64,000 nt of DNA from Polyangiaceae bacterium (lineage in GTDB: Bacteria > Myxococcota_A > Polyangia > Polyangiales > Polyangiaceae). A program made the position numbers and the translations under genes. Shown here in pieces: positions 8,138 to 16,603 of this stretch; within the stretch, counting starts at the first letter, position 1, and every line of letters begins with the position of its first letter. The notes beneath the pieces are model-generated. The model had not been told where the DNA came from and ran no database searches. It saw only the letters and a list, made by a program, of their open reading frames with translations. The DNA lies in the NCBI GenBank assembly GCA_016719945.1, contig JADJYE010000002.1, positions 310,001 through 374,000 on the forward strand, read 5' to 3'.

Positions 8138-8905
8138 TCAGCTCACGTTGCGCTTGTGGATCAGGTAGAGCCCCGAGAGGGTCAGGTCGCTGTCGACCGC
8201 CTCGATCGACTCGGTCTGCTTGCCGATGAGCGGCGCCAGGCCACCTGTAGCGATCACCCGCGCGTCGTCCCCCAGCTCGCGCTTCAGGCGGGCGCACAGT
8301 CCGTCGACCATCGCGGCGTACCCAAAGACGATGCCCGCCTGCATCGACTGCGTCGAGTTGCGGCCGATCGCCCGCGGCGGCACCGCGAAATCGACGCGGT
8401 GGAGCTTCGCAGCGCGGGCGAACAGCGCGTCGGCGCTGATCTGCACGCCAGGGGTGATGATGCCCCCGAGGTACTCGCCCTTCTTGGTCACGCAGTCGAA
8501 GGTGGTCGCGGTCCCGAAGTCGACGACGATGACCGTGCCTTTGGCCCACTCATAGCCGGCGACCGCGTTGACGATGCGATCGGCGCCGACCTCGCGCGGG
8601 TCTTCGTAGAGGATGGGCATGCCCGTCTTGATGCCGGGGCCGACGACCAGCGCGTCGATGCCGAAGCCTCGCCGGATGAACGCGACCATGGTGTCGGTGA
8701 GGGCAGGGACGACGCTCGCCACGATCGCCGCGTCGACCTGCTTCGGATCGATGCCGTAGAGGTCCATCATCTGGCGAACCAAAATGGCGTATTCGTCCGC
8801 GGTGCGCTGGCGCGCGCTCTCGCTGCGCAGGTGGTGGATCAGCTTGCCGTCCGAGAGCAGGCCGAAGCTGATGTTCGTGTTCCCGACGTCGACGGCCAGC
8901 AGCAT
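8138..8905 (-). CDS. coaX: Type III pantothenate kinase
   Basis: Cytoplasmic enzyme that phosphorylates pantothenate in the first step of coenzyme A synthesis. The 255-residue length and motifs match CoaX: N-terminal phosphate-binding LLAVDVGNTN, the GADRIVNA motif, DFGTATTFD with the catalytic Asp, and GGIITPGVQ. It belongs to the ASKHA fold and, unlike CoaA, is not feedback-inhibited by CoA in characterised members. Its ATG shares a base with the TGA of the methyltransferase gene (TGATG at 8903-8907), so the two are translationally coupled. Confidence 0.95.
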   Translation of the reverse strand: MLLAVDVGNTNISFGLLSDGKLIHHLRSESARQRTADEYAILVRQMMDLYGIDPKQVDAAIVASVVPALTDTMVAFIRRGFGIDALVVGPGIKTGMPILYEDPREVGADRIVNAVAGYEWAKGTVIVVDFGTATTFDCVTKKGEYLGGIITPGVQISADALFARAAKLHRVDFAVPPRAIGRNSTQSMQAGIVFGYAAMVDGLCARLKRELGDDARVIATGGLAPLIGKQTESIEAVDSDLTLSGLYLIHKRNVS

Positions 8906-9543
8906 CAGAGCTTCCTCGCGAGCATGATCCCGTCTCGGACCGAGAGCAGGACGTTGTCGACGCGCGGGTCGGCGGTGACACGACGGTTAAAGGCGTCGAC
9001 GCCGCGATCGTCGTCGCTGACCGGGGCGAGGACCCTGCCGCTCCACAGCGCGTTGTCCGCGACCAGCAGCCCGCCCGGCGCGAGCATCGGCACGGCGAGC
9101 TCGTAGTAGTCGACGTAGGCTGCCTTGTCGGCGTCCAAGAAGACGAGGTCGAACGTCTCCCCTCGCAGCGCAGCGAGCGTCGCCTTCGCGTCTCCCATGC
9201 GGACCTCGATCTTCGAGCCGTGTGGGCTGCGGTCAAAGAACGAGCGGGCGATCGCGACGACCGCCTCGTCGACGTCACACGTGACGAGGCGACCGTCGGG
9301 GGGCAGCGCCTCGGCCATCGACAGCGCGGAGTAACCCGTGAAGGTCCCGATCTCGAGCACGCGACTGGCCCCCGAGAGCCCGACCAAGAGCCGTAGGAAC
9401 GCGCCTTCGACCGGCCCGACCTGCATGTTGAAGGCGGCCATCTTCTCGCGCGTGACCACCGCCAGCTCGGCGAGCAGGTCACACGGCGGCGTGGTGTGCT
9501 CGGCGGTGTACCTCTCGAGCGCGAGGTCGATCAGCGGGACCAT
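8905..9543 (-). CDS. SAM-dependent O-methyltransferase (family 3, caffeoyl-CoA OMT-like)
   Basis: A 212-residue class I methyltransferase. Motif I is RVLEIGTFTGYSAL (about 62-75). An acidic residue follows in VTCDVDE, the metal-binding FLDADKAAYVDYY lies in the centre, and the GGLLVADNALWSG segment is typical of Mg-dependent catechol/caffeoyl-CoA O-methyltransferases. It should methylate a catechol-like hydroxyl; the substrate is not predictable. The start ATG at 9543 has GGAAAG 7 bases upstream. First gene of the OMT-coaX-TPR/PEGA-kinase-regulator run on this strand, with very short or overlapping junctions. Confidence 0.9.
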   Translation of the reverse strand: MVPLIDLALERYTAEHTTPPCDLLAELAVVTREKMAAFNMQVGPVEGAFLRLLVGLSGASRVLEIGTFTGYSALSMAEALPPDGRLVTCDVDEAVVAIARSFFDRSPHGSKIEVRMGDAKATLAALRGETFDLVFLDADKAAYVDYYELAVPMLAPGGLLVADNALWSGRVLAPVSDDDRGVDAFNRRVTADPRVDNVLLSVRDGIMLARKL

Positions 9544-9636
9544 GAGATCTTTCCGTACTTCGTCTGAGCCTGCAGGTGAATCCCATAGAAGCTCGGCGCG
9601 CGGGCCACCCCAAAGAGTGGTAACTCTCACCGGGTC

Positions 9637-10884
9637 ATGGGCTCGACGCTGCCTGGCCTGCCTCGGTGCTTCCTCCTGTGTGCGGCGCTCGTGGCCTGCG
9701 GCGCGCGCACCGACCTCCCTGGCGACGACGCCGAGGACGGCGGCGGCGGTGGGGCGGGCGGAGTCGGGGGCGCGGGCGGCGCGGGCGGCGATGACGGCGG
9801 GGGAGGCGGCGTCGGCGGCGTCGAGCAGCTCGCCCTCGGCGCCGGGCACAGCTGCGTCCGCACCTTCGCCGGTGACGTCTTCTGCTGGGGCCGCAACGGT
9901 GACGGTCAGCTGGGCGTCGGCTCGACGGAAGACTCGCTCGTCCCCGCGCGGGCGCGGCTCGACGAGCCGGTCACCTACCTCGCCGCCGGCTCGTTCCACA
10001 CCTGCGCGATCGGCGTCTCCGGCGCCCTGTACTGCTGGGGTGACAACGAAAATGGGCAGCTGGGGACCGGCGATCAACAGCCGAGCCTCACGCCCGCCGA
10101 GCTCGACGGCGCGCTCTTCGAAGGGCTCGCCCCGGTGAGCCTCGCGCTCGGCGAGTCGCACAGCTGCGCGATCGCGGTCGGCGCGGCCGGCGAGTCGGCG
10201 CTCTTCTGCTGGGGCTCGGGCGCGTCGGGGCAGATCGGGCCGCCGGCCTCCAGCGCTGCGCTCCCGCGGCTCGTCAGCAAGGACTCCCGCGAGGTCGCCG
10301 CCGGGGCGTTCCACACCGTCTTCCTCGACGGGTCGGGGCTCGCGTTCTGTATGGGCGAGAGCTCGCAGCTGCAGTGTGGCCTCGACGCCCCGTCGCAGGT
10401 CGTCGATCCGGAGCTCGTCCCCGGGCTCGCCACGCCGCTGCTCGGCGTGCGCGCCGGTCGCGGCGCGCACAGCTGCGCGCTCGAGGCAGGCAGCGCGGTC
10501 CACTGCTGGGGCGACAACGACAGCGGTCAGGTCGGCAACTTCCCCTCGGAGGCGGCGGCCCCGGGAGACACCCCATCGATCGTTCTGCCCGGGCTGGTCG
10601 ATGCCCGCGCCGGCTTCGCGCACACCTGCGCGCTGGCGGCGGGGGACGTCTACTGCTGGGGGCTCAACGAGTCGGGCCAGCTCGGGACCGGCGGCCCGGG
10701 GCACACGGAGCCCTCCCTCGTCCCGGGCCTCCAAGGGATGATCGCGCTCAACGTCGGGACCATCCACTCGTGCTCGATGCGGTCCTCCACCGAGATCTAC
10801 TGCTGGGGGGGCAACGCCTTCGGCCAGCTCGGCGACGGCACCACGGAGGACAAGAACACGCCCGTGCAGGTGACCCTGCCGTGA
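9637..10884 (+). CDS. RCC1-repeat lipoprotein
   Basis: A 415-residue lipoprotein: signal peptide with lipobox LVAC (Cys about 21), a long Gly/Asp-rich linker (about 30-62), then seven RCC1-type blades. Each blade carries GHSCxx...xxCWGxNxxGQLG. Each also carries two cysteines (SC/TC and CWG), which suggests a disulfide in each repeat of the predicted seven-bladed propeller. Cys-containing RCC1 repeats of this kind are widespread in secreted proteins of myxobacteria, where they have no known guanine-exchange role. It sits alone, divergent from the methyltransferase operon and convergent with the Coq4-like gene. Role unknown, probably surface protein binding. Confidence 0.88.
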   Translation: MGSTLPGLPRCFLLCAALVACGARTDLPGDDAEDGGGGGAGGVGGAGGAGGDDGGGGGVGGVEQLALGAGHSCVRTFAGDVFCWGRNGDGQLGVGSTEDSLVPARARLDEPVTYLAAGSFHTCAIGVSGALYCWGDNENGQLGTGDQQPSLTPAELDGALFEGLAPVSLALGESHSCAIAVGAAGESALFCWGSGASGQIGPPASSAALPRLVSKDSREVAAGAFHTVFLDGSGLAFCMGESSQLQCGLDAPSQVVDPELVPGLATPLLGVRAGRGAHSCALEAGSAVHCWGDNDSGQVGNFPSEAAAPGDTPSIVLPGLVDARAGFAHTCALAAGDVYCWGLNESGQLGTGGPGHTEPSLVPGLQGMIALNVGTIHSCSMRSSTEIYCWGGNAFGQLGDGTTEDKNTPVQVTLP

Positions 10885-10900
10885 GGCCTGCGAGCCTCAC
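10881..10900. terminator. Hairpin over both stop codons of convergent genes
   Basis: GTGAGGC (10881-10887) and GCCTCAC (10894-10900) form a perfect 7-bp stem with a 6-base loop. The stem contains the TGA of the RCC1 gene and the TGA of the convergent Coq4-like gene. There is no T-tract. A bidirectional terminator is possible. Confidence 0.4.
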
Positions 10901-11499
10901 GCGCTCGCCGTCTTTGCGCGCCGCACCACGCCGCTCAACAGCCCGATCGGAACGACGAGCGGCACGAGCGAGACGAGGATCGCGGCGACCGCCACGCCCA
11001 TGAGCGAGGCCAGGGCGAAGAGGGCGACGTCGCCCGCCGTGGGGCGCGCGGGCGGCGCGTCGACCTTCGTCGCGGCGCGCAGCTCTGCGACCGTCGTGTC
11101 GAGCAGGGCCTCGAGGTCACGGCCGTAGAGGCTCTCGGCGTTGCGCCCCCGTACGAACGCGCGAAAGACCCTGCCGGGCGCGACGAAGAGCCCACCCGCC
11201 AACCCGCCGAGGTTCAAGACCCACGCGGCGCCAAACGTGCGGCAGCCCGCGCCGAGCTCCCAGCCCGCGATCTCGAGCTCGCCCGTGAAATCGGTGTGAT
11301 AACCCGTGAGGACGTGATGCAGGTCGTGCACCTTCACGGCGCGGATCCGCGCCTTGGTATTCGGGAACGGGCAGGGCAGCGGGCCCAGGTGGAAGTCTAC
11401 CCAGGCGTCGTCGTAGTTCCCCTCCGCGCCAAAGTTGTTCGCGAGGAAGTACTGCTTGCGGGCCGCGCGCATCGTCGAGGTGGGGTCGTAGGTCGTCAT
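10897..11499 (-). CDS. Coq4-like protein with C-terminal membrane segment
   Basis: The 200-residue product contains a perfect HDxxH-x11-E signature: His58, Asp59, His62 and Glu74 (HDLHHVLTGY...GE). This is the metal-ligand motif of the Coq4 family, which takes part in ubiquinone synthesis in eukaryotes and some bacteria. Unlike canonical Coq4, it ends with a hydrophobic segment (about 160-190, LFALASLMGVAVAAILVSLVPLVVPIG region) followed by basic residues, so it is probably membrane-anchored. No other quinone-synthesis gene is adjacent. It is divergent from a TetR gene across a tandem operator and is therefore likely repressed by it, which points to an inducible rather than housekeeping role. 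Annotation as Coq4-superfamily is well supported by the motif; the reaction is not. Confidence 0.7.
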   Translation of the reverse strand: MTTYDPTSTMRAARKQYFLANNFGAEGNYDDAWVDFHLGPLPCPFPNTKARIRAVKVHDLHHVLTGYHTDFTGELEIAGWELGAGCRTFGAAWVLNLGGLAGGLFVAPGRVFRAFVRGRNAESLYGRDLEALLDTTVAELRAATKVDAPPARPTAGDVALFALASLMGVAVAAILVSLVPLVVPIGLLSGVVRRAKTASA

Positions 11500-11515
11500 C
11501 GCTCGTCTCCTGGAC

Positions 11516-11540
11516 TGACTTTAGTCAGTGACTATAGTCA
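11516..11540. promoter_or_regulatory. Tandem TetR-family operator
   Basis: Two palindromes, TGACTTTAGTCA (11516-11527) and TGACTATAGTCA (11529-11540), lie one base apart in the 59-base gap between the Coq4-like gene and the TetR gene. The first extends to a 16-base palindrome (11514-11529, ACTGACT-TT-AGTCAGT). TGACTnnAGTCA is a known operator type for TetR regulators. The position suggests the TetR protein represses both its own gene and the divergent one. Centre-to-centre spacing is 13 bases, so two dimers would sit slightly over one helical turn apart. Confidence 0.75.
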
Positions 11541-11558
11541 GTGAGTAAGGTCATCGAG

Positions 11559-12227
11559 ATGCCCCGTCAAGCCCGAGCGCACAAAACTCCGAAGAAGGCG
11601 CCCTCCGCCCCGCCCGTCGGCCCCGCTCGCTCGCGCAGCGAGCAGAAGGAGGACACGAAGGCGCGGGTCCGCCTGGCCGCGCTCGAGCTGTTCAGCACCG
11701 TCGGCTTCGACGAGACGACGACGAAGGCGGTCGCAGAGCGAGCCGGCGTGGCGACGGGGACCGTGTTCGTGCACGCGAGAGACAAGGTGGACCTGCTCTG
11801 CCTCGTGTTCTTCGATCTGCTGCGGGCCGCGACGGAGGAGGGCTTCTCGCGCGTCGACGACGACGCCCCGCTGCTCGAGCAGCTGCTCTCCGTCTTCTCG
11901 GCGTTGTTCGAGACCTACGGGGCGAACGAGCGCATCGCCCGCCCCTTCGTCCGCGTGTTCCCTGGCACCGACGGGCCCAACGGCAGGCTCCTCAACAACC
12001 TGACGTTCGAGTTCCTGGGGCGCGTGGCCGCGCTGGTCACGCGGGCTCAAGCGCGGGGAGCGGTGGACGCGTCGGTGCAGCCGCTCCTGCTCGCGCAGAA
12101 CATCTTCGCGCTCTACTTCTTTGCGCTGATGTCGTGGATGAGCGGCTACACCACCGTGAGCACGGCGCTCGACCCAGGCCTGAGGATGGCGCTCGAGCTC
12201 CAGCTCCGAGGCCTCGCCGCCCGCTGA
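11559..12227 (+). CDS. TetR/AcrR-family transcriptional regulator
   Basis: An N-terminal helix-turn-helix (about 38-80 from this start: RVRLAALELF...TTTKAVAERAGVATGTVFVHARDK) is followed by an all-helical ligand-binding region. I prefer the ATG at 11559, which has AAGG at 11547-11550. An in-frame GTG at 11541 abuts the operator and has no ribosome site. A basic Ala/Pro-rich tail of about 30 residues precedes the DNA-binding domain, longer than usual. It very likely autoregulates through the tandem TGACTwwAGTCA sites and controls the Coq4-like gene. The inducer is unknown. Confidence 0.9.
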   Translation: MPRQARAHKTPKKAPSAPPVGPARSRSEQKEDTKARVRLAALELFSTVGFDETTTKAVAERAGVATGTVFVHARDKVDLLCLVFFDLLRAATEEGFSRVDDDAPLLEQLLSVFSALFETYGANERIARPFVRVFPGTDGPNGRLLNNLTFEFLGRVAALVTRAQARGAVDASVQPLLLAQNIFALYFFALMSWMSGYTTVSTALDPGLRMALELQLRGLAAR

Positions 12228-12278
12228 GCGGTCGCGGCGCCCTGTAAGCCCCGACCACGCCAGGCCGTTTGGGTGCGC

Positions 12279-12935
12279 ATGCTGCGCATCTCTTCCGTCG
12301 CCTCGGCCTTCGCTGCGGTCGCCCTCACGTCGAGCGTCGCGCTCGCCGACCCGCTGGTCGTCGCGACCGACCCCGCCTCCACGCCTGCGCCGGTCGCGAG
12401 CGTGGCCAGCGCCCCCGCGCCCCCGCCGCCCGCCGCTCGCCCCGCTGACGCGCCGACCCGGCCGAAGCGGCTGCGGAACAAGACCGTGCTCGGCGGCTCC
12501 GCCACCGCGCTCTCGACGTTCGTGATGGATGGTGACGAGCCTGGCGCGATGGCGCGCGTCTCGCTCGATCTCTACGCCTCGATCGGCCTCGGCGACGTGA
12601 GCGTGTTGATCGGGGGCCCCGTGCTCGTGATCGAGGCGTCGGCGTTTCAGAGCCACGCCGAGGCGGCGGTGCCCTTCATGGCGCAGATGGGGCTCAGGGC
12701 GGACGAGTGGATGGCGCTGTTCGGAGCAGGCGTCGTTTTGAGCGGCGACATCACCAGCGAAGCCCCACCCAGCAGCGAGCCGTCTCCGCGGGTCGAGCTG
12801 CGCGGCGGGCCGAGGCTCGACAGCGGCCTCGAGCTCTGCGGCTACGCGGCCTACGAGCACCACCGCGTCGACGGGCCCGGCGACACCCACCGCTTCTTCG
12901 GCGGCCTCTCGGTCGGCTATGGCGGAGACGGCTGA
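12279..12935 (+). CDS. Secreted protein of unknown function
   Basis: A 218-residue product with a clear Sec signal peptide (MLRISSVASAFAAVALTSSVALA, cut before DP), a Pro/Ala-rich linker to about residue 65, and then alternating hydrophobic strands (ARVSLDLYASIGL, VSVLIGGPVLVI, GLSVGYGGDG end) compatible with a small outer-membrane barrel or beta-sandwich. A GTG two codons earlier (12273) is an alternative start. Its TGA directly abuts the stop of the convergent expansin-like gene, together forming the palindrome TGATCA (12933-12938). I do not recognise a family. Confidence 0.65.
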   Translation: MLRISSVASAFAAVALTSSVALADPLVVATDPASTPAPVASVASAPAPPPPAARPADAPTRPKRLRNKTVLGGSATALSTFVMDGDEPGAMARVSLDLYASIGLGDVSVLIGGPVLVIEASAFQSHAEAAVPFMAQMGLRADEWMALFGAGVVLSGDITSEAPPSSEPSPRVELRGGPRLDSGLELCGYAAYEHHRVDGPGDTHRFFGGLSVGYGGDG

Positions 12936-13717
12936 TCAGAGGCAGCCGCTGAACTGCGACGCGCCGGCGGTCTCCCCGGCCTCGACGAACGCGACGCCCG
13001 TGTCCTCGAGCACCTCGCCGAGCGTGTCGGTCACGCGGAAGGTGTACGGGCCCTCGCCGAGGCCATCTTCCTTCAAGAAGAAATTGTAGTCGACCCGCGT
13101 GAGCGCCACGAAGCTGCCCGTCTCGTCCATCGCCTCCACGCTCGCGATCGGCGTGCGGTGGTTGCGGATTTGAACGGCCATCCAGAACGGGTTCGCGCCT
13201 TCCTTGAAGTGGTAGACGATCGGCCCCGACACGTCGCAGGGCACGTAGCCCCAGGTGATGTCGACGCGACCTTGCTCGAGCGCCGCGATCTGCTCGAACG
13301 CTTCGGGGCTCAGATCGATGTCGCCCTGGGGACACTCCGGGCAGCGGTCCACGATGCGCACGGTGATCGATCCGAGCGGGCCGGTGATGTGCGCGCACGC
13401 GCCGCAAGCGGCCGAGTCTGCATAGTCGGTGTGGTTCATCGCTCCGACCCTGAGATCGTCGGGCGTCGCCGGGAAGCCGCAGTTGCCAGACCCGTCGGCG
13501 AAGTCGTAGTAGGTCGCCTCGCCGGCGCGGTCCTCCGCGGCAGGCTCGCAGCTCGGTCCCAGCCCCGCGCCGCCCGTCCCGGGGCCGTTGCCCGTGCCCT
13601 CTCCGCCCTCGGCGGCGCCGCCGTCGCCATCCCCCCGCCCGTCCCAGCGGCGTCGCCGCAGCCAGCGAAGATCCAAAGCGCCCCAGCGAGCACGGCCCCG
13701 AGCCTCGAGCGAACCAT
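12936..13717 (-). CDS. Expansin-like (DPBB) lipoprotein, frameshifted in its linker
   Basis: The main part shows a double-psi beta-barrel of the bacterial expansin/EXLX type: GEATYYDF...GNCGFP, then GACAHITGPLGSITVRIVDRCPECPQGDIDLSPEAF with the catalytic-style Asp, followed by a C-terminal beta-sandwich-like domain. Expansins loosen plant or microbial cell-wall polysaccharides without hydrolysis. The signal peptide and lipobox (MVRSRLGAVLAGALWIFAGC, ATG at 13717) lie in a different frame. Adding one G to the six-G run (minus strand, 13631-13636) joins the frames as GTGGGDGDGG and gives a 260-residue lipoprotein. I treat the shift as probable sequence error; slipped-strand phase variation is an alternative. 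Similar secreted wall-active genes follow at 17.7 and 26.0 kb. Confidence 0.78.
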
Positions 13718-13777
13718 GGTCCGATCGTAGCCGCGATTGACTTGGGGTCGGGCCAGGAACCGCGCTAAAGAGCCCCT

Positions 13778-14755
13778 ATGGCCGGGGCCGATCCGAGCAC
13801 AGCGGACCCTTCGGTCCAGACGGTCGCGACGGAGGAGCGCTCGCCTGCGGCCAAGGTGTCGACCGCCCGCAAGGTCATCCCCTTCCTGGTCGCCATCGCG
13901 CTGCTCGCCTTCGTCGGGTCGCGCATCGATTTTCGCGCGTTCGTCGCGGCGCTGCGCGGGCTCGACTACGTCTCCTTCCTCGCCTTCGCGATGGCCTGGC
14001 AGATCGTGCTGCTCGGCGCGGACGCGCTCGGCAACTACGCGGCCTATCGCCTCACCATGCCCGAGGTGAAGCTCGGCGATTTCTACATCTTCAGGGGGGC
14101 GTCGTACCTGCCGGGCATGGTCAATCACCACCTCGGTCAGGCGTACCTCACCTACTTGATGGCGAAGCTCGCCGGCATCCCGGTGGCTCGCGTCGCCGGC
14201 GCGACGCTCGTCTCCTACGCCGGGTGGATGGGCTGCTTGCTCGGCTGCGTGACGGTCGCGCTGCCGCTCAGCGGCCTGCCTCTCGGCTACGTCCCCATCA
14301 TCCTCCTCGCGGGCATCGGGTACCTCGTCGTCGTCCACCTCAAGCCCGCGCGGCTCGCGAAGACCACGCTGTTCGCCCCGCTGTTCGAAGCCGGCCTCAA
14401 GGGGCACGCCGTCTCCCTGGTGGCCCGGCTGCCGCACCTGCTCGTGCTCGTGCTCGGCACGTGGTGCTCGTACTTGTTCTTCGGCGTCGACATCCCCATC
14501 GGCACGGCGCTGCTCTACCTGCCCATCCTGCTCGTCGCGACGACGCTGCCGATCACCCCTCAAGGCTTCGGCACGCGCGACGCGCTCGCGGCGATGTTCT
14601 TCGCGCGGTTCGCGACCGGTGAGTCAGAGGCCGAGCGCCTCGGCCGGCTGACCGCGACCACCACGGCGTGGGGTGTCTCGATCACCTTGGCAGGCATCCT
14701 GCTCGGCATCGTCTGCGCGCGCGTCGTACAGAAGCGCCTGCTCGCGCTGGCCTGA
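13778..14755 (+). CDS. Integral membrane protein, lysylphosphatidylglycerol synthase/flippase-like (UPF0104)
   Basis: A 325-residue protein with about eight hydrophobic segments starting at residue 32 and a short Ala/Thr/Glu-rich cytoplasmic N-terminus. The fold and the PITPQGFGTRDALAAMFF segment match the MprF-N-terminal/AglD-like membrane family (LPG_synthase_TM). In MprF this half acts as lipid flippase; in others it participates in glycolipid handling. The soluble aminoacyltransferase half of MprF is absent, so lysinylation is not predicted. It stands 60 bases from the divergent expansin-like gene and upstream of a small lipoprotein gene. Confidence 0.78.
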   Translation: MAGADPSTADPSVQTVATEERSPAAKVSTARKVIPFLVAIALLAFVGSRIDFRAFVAALRGLDYVSFLAFAMAWQIVLLGADALGNYAAYRLTMPEVKLGDFYIFRGASYLPGMVNHHLGQAYLTYLMAKLAGIPVARVAGATLVSYAGWMGCLLGCVTVALPLSGLPLGYVPIILLAGIGYLVVVHLKPARLAKTTLFAPLFEAGLKGHAVSLVARLPHLLVLVLGTWCSYLFFGVDIPIGTALLYLPILLVATTLPITPQGFGTRDALAAMFFARFATGESEAERLGRLTATTTAWGVSITLAGILLGIVCARVVQKRLLALA

Positions 14756-14808
14756 GGCGCTCGCCCGAGTTTTGGCGGCGGCGCCGCCTCCTGCTAGGCT
14801 CACGGCTC

Positions 14809-15168
14809 GTGAAGCTCGGCCGCGTCCTCGCGATCCTCCCTTGCTCGTTCGTCGCGCTCGTCGCGTGCGGAGGCTCGTATTACGGCAACTTCAGCAACGT
14901 GCCGGATCGCGAGGCGTGTGAGGTCGGCATCAGCCTGCCGAACATGGCGTGCGAGCAGGCGTGCCCGGTGAAGGTGCGCGGCGCCCTCGCCAACGTCGCC
15001 GGTGTGCGGCGCGTGCAGGTCGACTACCCCGGCCGTCACGCCACGGTCGACGCGGTGTACCCAGCGTGCTCGGGCGACGGCTTCGAGCAGATGATGAAGA
15101 GCCTCTACATGCAGGGGTACAAGGCGCGCGTCGTGTCCTCGCGCTCGCTCAACGGCTGGGAGCGCTGA
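14809..15168 (+). CDS. Small lipoprotein with heavy-metal-associated (HMA)-like domain
   Basis: From the GTG at 14809 the product is 119 residues. Its lipobox is ALVAC (Cys about 21). The mature part resembles a ferredoxin-like HMA fold: NMACEQACPVKVRGALANVAGV followed by VDYPGRHATVDAVY and a terminal GYKARVV strand. The metal-binding loop is C-x3-C instead of the usual C-x2-C, so binding may be altered or a disulfide formed. Two further cysteines occur (EACEVG and PACSG). HMA domains on lipoproteins are uncommon. Possible role: periplasmic or outer-membrane metal trafficking. No metal ATPase is adjacent. Confidence 0.7.
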   Translation: MKLGRVLAILPCSFVALVACGGSYYGNFSNVPDREACEVGISLPNMACEQACPVKVRGALANVAGVRRVQVDYPGRHATVDAVYPACSGDGFEQMMKSLYMQGYKARVVSSRSLNGWER

Positions 15169-15196
15169 GCCCGAGCGCCGTGGTATGGTCGGCCCC

Positions 15197-16073
15197 GTGA
15201 TCGGGGGTCATCGGCGGAAGCGGCATCTATCAAGTAGACGGTCTCGAGGGCGCGCGCTGGCAGCGCGTGAGCTCCCCCTTCGGAGAGCCTTCGGACGAGC
15301 TGCTGTTCGGCAAGCTCGGCGGCCACGAGGTCGTCTTCCTCCCGCGGCACGGGCGAGGCCACCGCGTCCCGCCCAGCTCCGTGAACTACCGCGCGAACAT
15401 CGACGCGCTCAAGCGGGCCGGCGTGACGCGCGTGGTCGCGCTCTCGGCGGTCGGCTCCCTCCGGGAAGACCTCGCGCCCGGCACGTTCGTGCTCGTCGAT
15501 CAGTTCATCGATCGCACCTTCGCCCGCGAAAAATCCTTCTTCGGCCCCGGGCTCGTCGCCCACGTCTCGGTCGCGCACCCGGTCTGCAAGGCGATCGGAG
15601 ACGACCTCGAGGCCGCCGCGAAGGCCGAACAGGCAAACGTCGTCCGCGGCGGCACGTACGTGGTGATGGAGGGGCCTCAGTTCTCGACGCTCGCGGAGAG
15701 CAACCTGTACCGAAGCTGGGGTTGCTCGGTCGTGGGGATGACCAACATGCCCGAGGCGAAGCTCGCTCGAGAGGCAGAGCTCTGCTACGCGACGCTCGCG
15801 ATGGTCACCGACTACGACTGCTGGCACCCGAGCCACGACCACGTCACGGTCGAGGACGTCGTGCGCGTCCTCACGCACAACGGCGAGCTCGCCCGGCGCA
15901 TCATCAAGCGCGTCGTCCCCGCGCTCGGCGCTCGCTCCGGCCCGTGCCCGCACAAGTGCGATCGCGCGCTCGACAACGCCATCATGACGGCCGAGGGCAG
16001 CCGAGACCCCGCGCTCGCCGAGAAGTGCGGCGCGGTCGCCGGGCGCGTCCTCAAGCAAGGCAAGGCAACGTGA
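15197..16073 (+). CDS. mtnP: S-methyl-5'-thioadenosine phosphorylase (frameshift at 5' end)
   Basis: Phosphorolytic cleavage of methylthioadenosine to adenine and methylthioribose-1-phosphate. The frame holds the family motifs VIGGSGIYQVDG, RHGRGHRVPP, YVVMEGPQFST and GMTNMPEAKLAREAELCYA. The only plausible start (GTG 15197, or ATG 15185) is in another frame because of a five-G run at 15203-15207; four Gs would give a normal MIGVIGGSG start and 291 residues, the usual length. The in-frame GTG at 15267 would delete the phosphate-binding loop, so I regard the indel as sequence error. It overlaps apt by 4 bases and heads the salvage operon. Confidence 0.88.
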
Positions 16074-16600
16074 TCGACCTCCGCTCGCTCGTCCGCACGG
16101 TCCCTGATTTTCCGAAGCCCGGCATCCTGTTCCGCGACGTGACCACGCTGCTCGGTCACGCCGAGGGCTTTCGGCAGACCATCGACACCTTCGTCGCGCG
16201 CTACAAGGGCGCGGGGATCCAGAAGGTCGCCGGCATCGAGGCGCGCGGGTTCATCCTCGGCGGCGCCATCGCGCACGGGCTCGGGGCCGGGTTCGTGCCG
16301 CTGCGAAAGAAGGGCAAGCTCCCGGGCGAGGCCGTCGGCCACGACTACGCGCTCGAGTACGGCACCGACCGCATCGAGATGCACGTCGGCGCGATCGACG
16401 CCGGCGAGCGCGTGCTGCTCGTCGACGACCTGATCGCGACCGGCGGCACCGCGGAGGCGGGCGTCCGCCTGGTCCGCTCGGCCGGCGGAGATATCCACGA
16501 GGCCTGCTTCGTCATCGACCTGCCCGACCTCGGCGGCGCCAAGCGCGTCGAGGGGCTCGACGTCCGCACCTTCTCGCTGTTCGCATTCGAAGGGCACTAG
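16070..16600 (+). CDS. apt: Adenine phosphoribosyltransferase
   Basis: Converts adenine and PRPP to AMP. The 176-residue product has the family opening PDFPKPGILFRD, the GIEARGF motif and the PRPP-binding loop VLLVDDLIATGGT (about 115-127). The GTG start overlaps the mtnP stop (GTGA 16070-16073), so translation is coupled. Placement directly after methylthioadenosine phosphorylase makes metabolic sense, as it recycles the adenine that enzyme releases. Confidence 0.95.
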   Translation: MIDLRSLVRTVPDFPKPGILFRDVTTLLGHAEGFRQTIDTFVARYKGAGIQKVAGIEARGFILGGAIAHGLGAGFVPLRKKGKLPGEAVGHDYALEYGTDRIEMHVGAIDAGERVLLVDDLIATGGTAEAGVRLVRSAGGDIHEACFVIDLPDLGGAKRVEGLDVRTFSLFAFEGH

Positions 16601-16603
16601 GCG

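Noticed and set aside
4662..8549. A single 1295-codon minus-strand frame
   Set aside because: Only the part from 7130 down is the kinase. Upstream it runs antiframe through the TPR/PEGA and coaX genes with Arg-rich nonsense.
15267..16073. GTG at 15267 as start of mtnP
   Set aside because: It would remove the conserved GGSGIY phosphate loop; an indel at the G run upstream explains the frame better.
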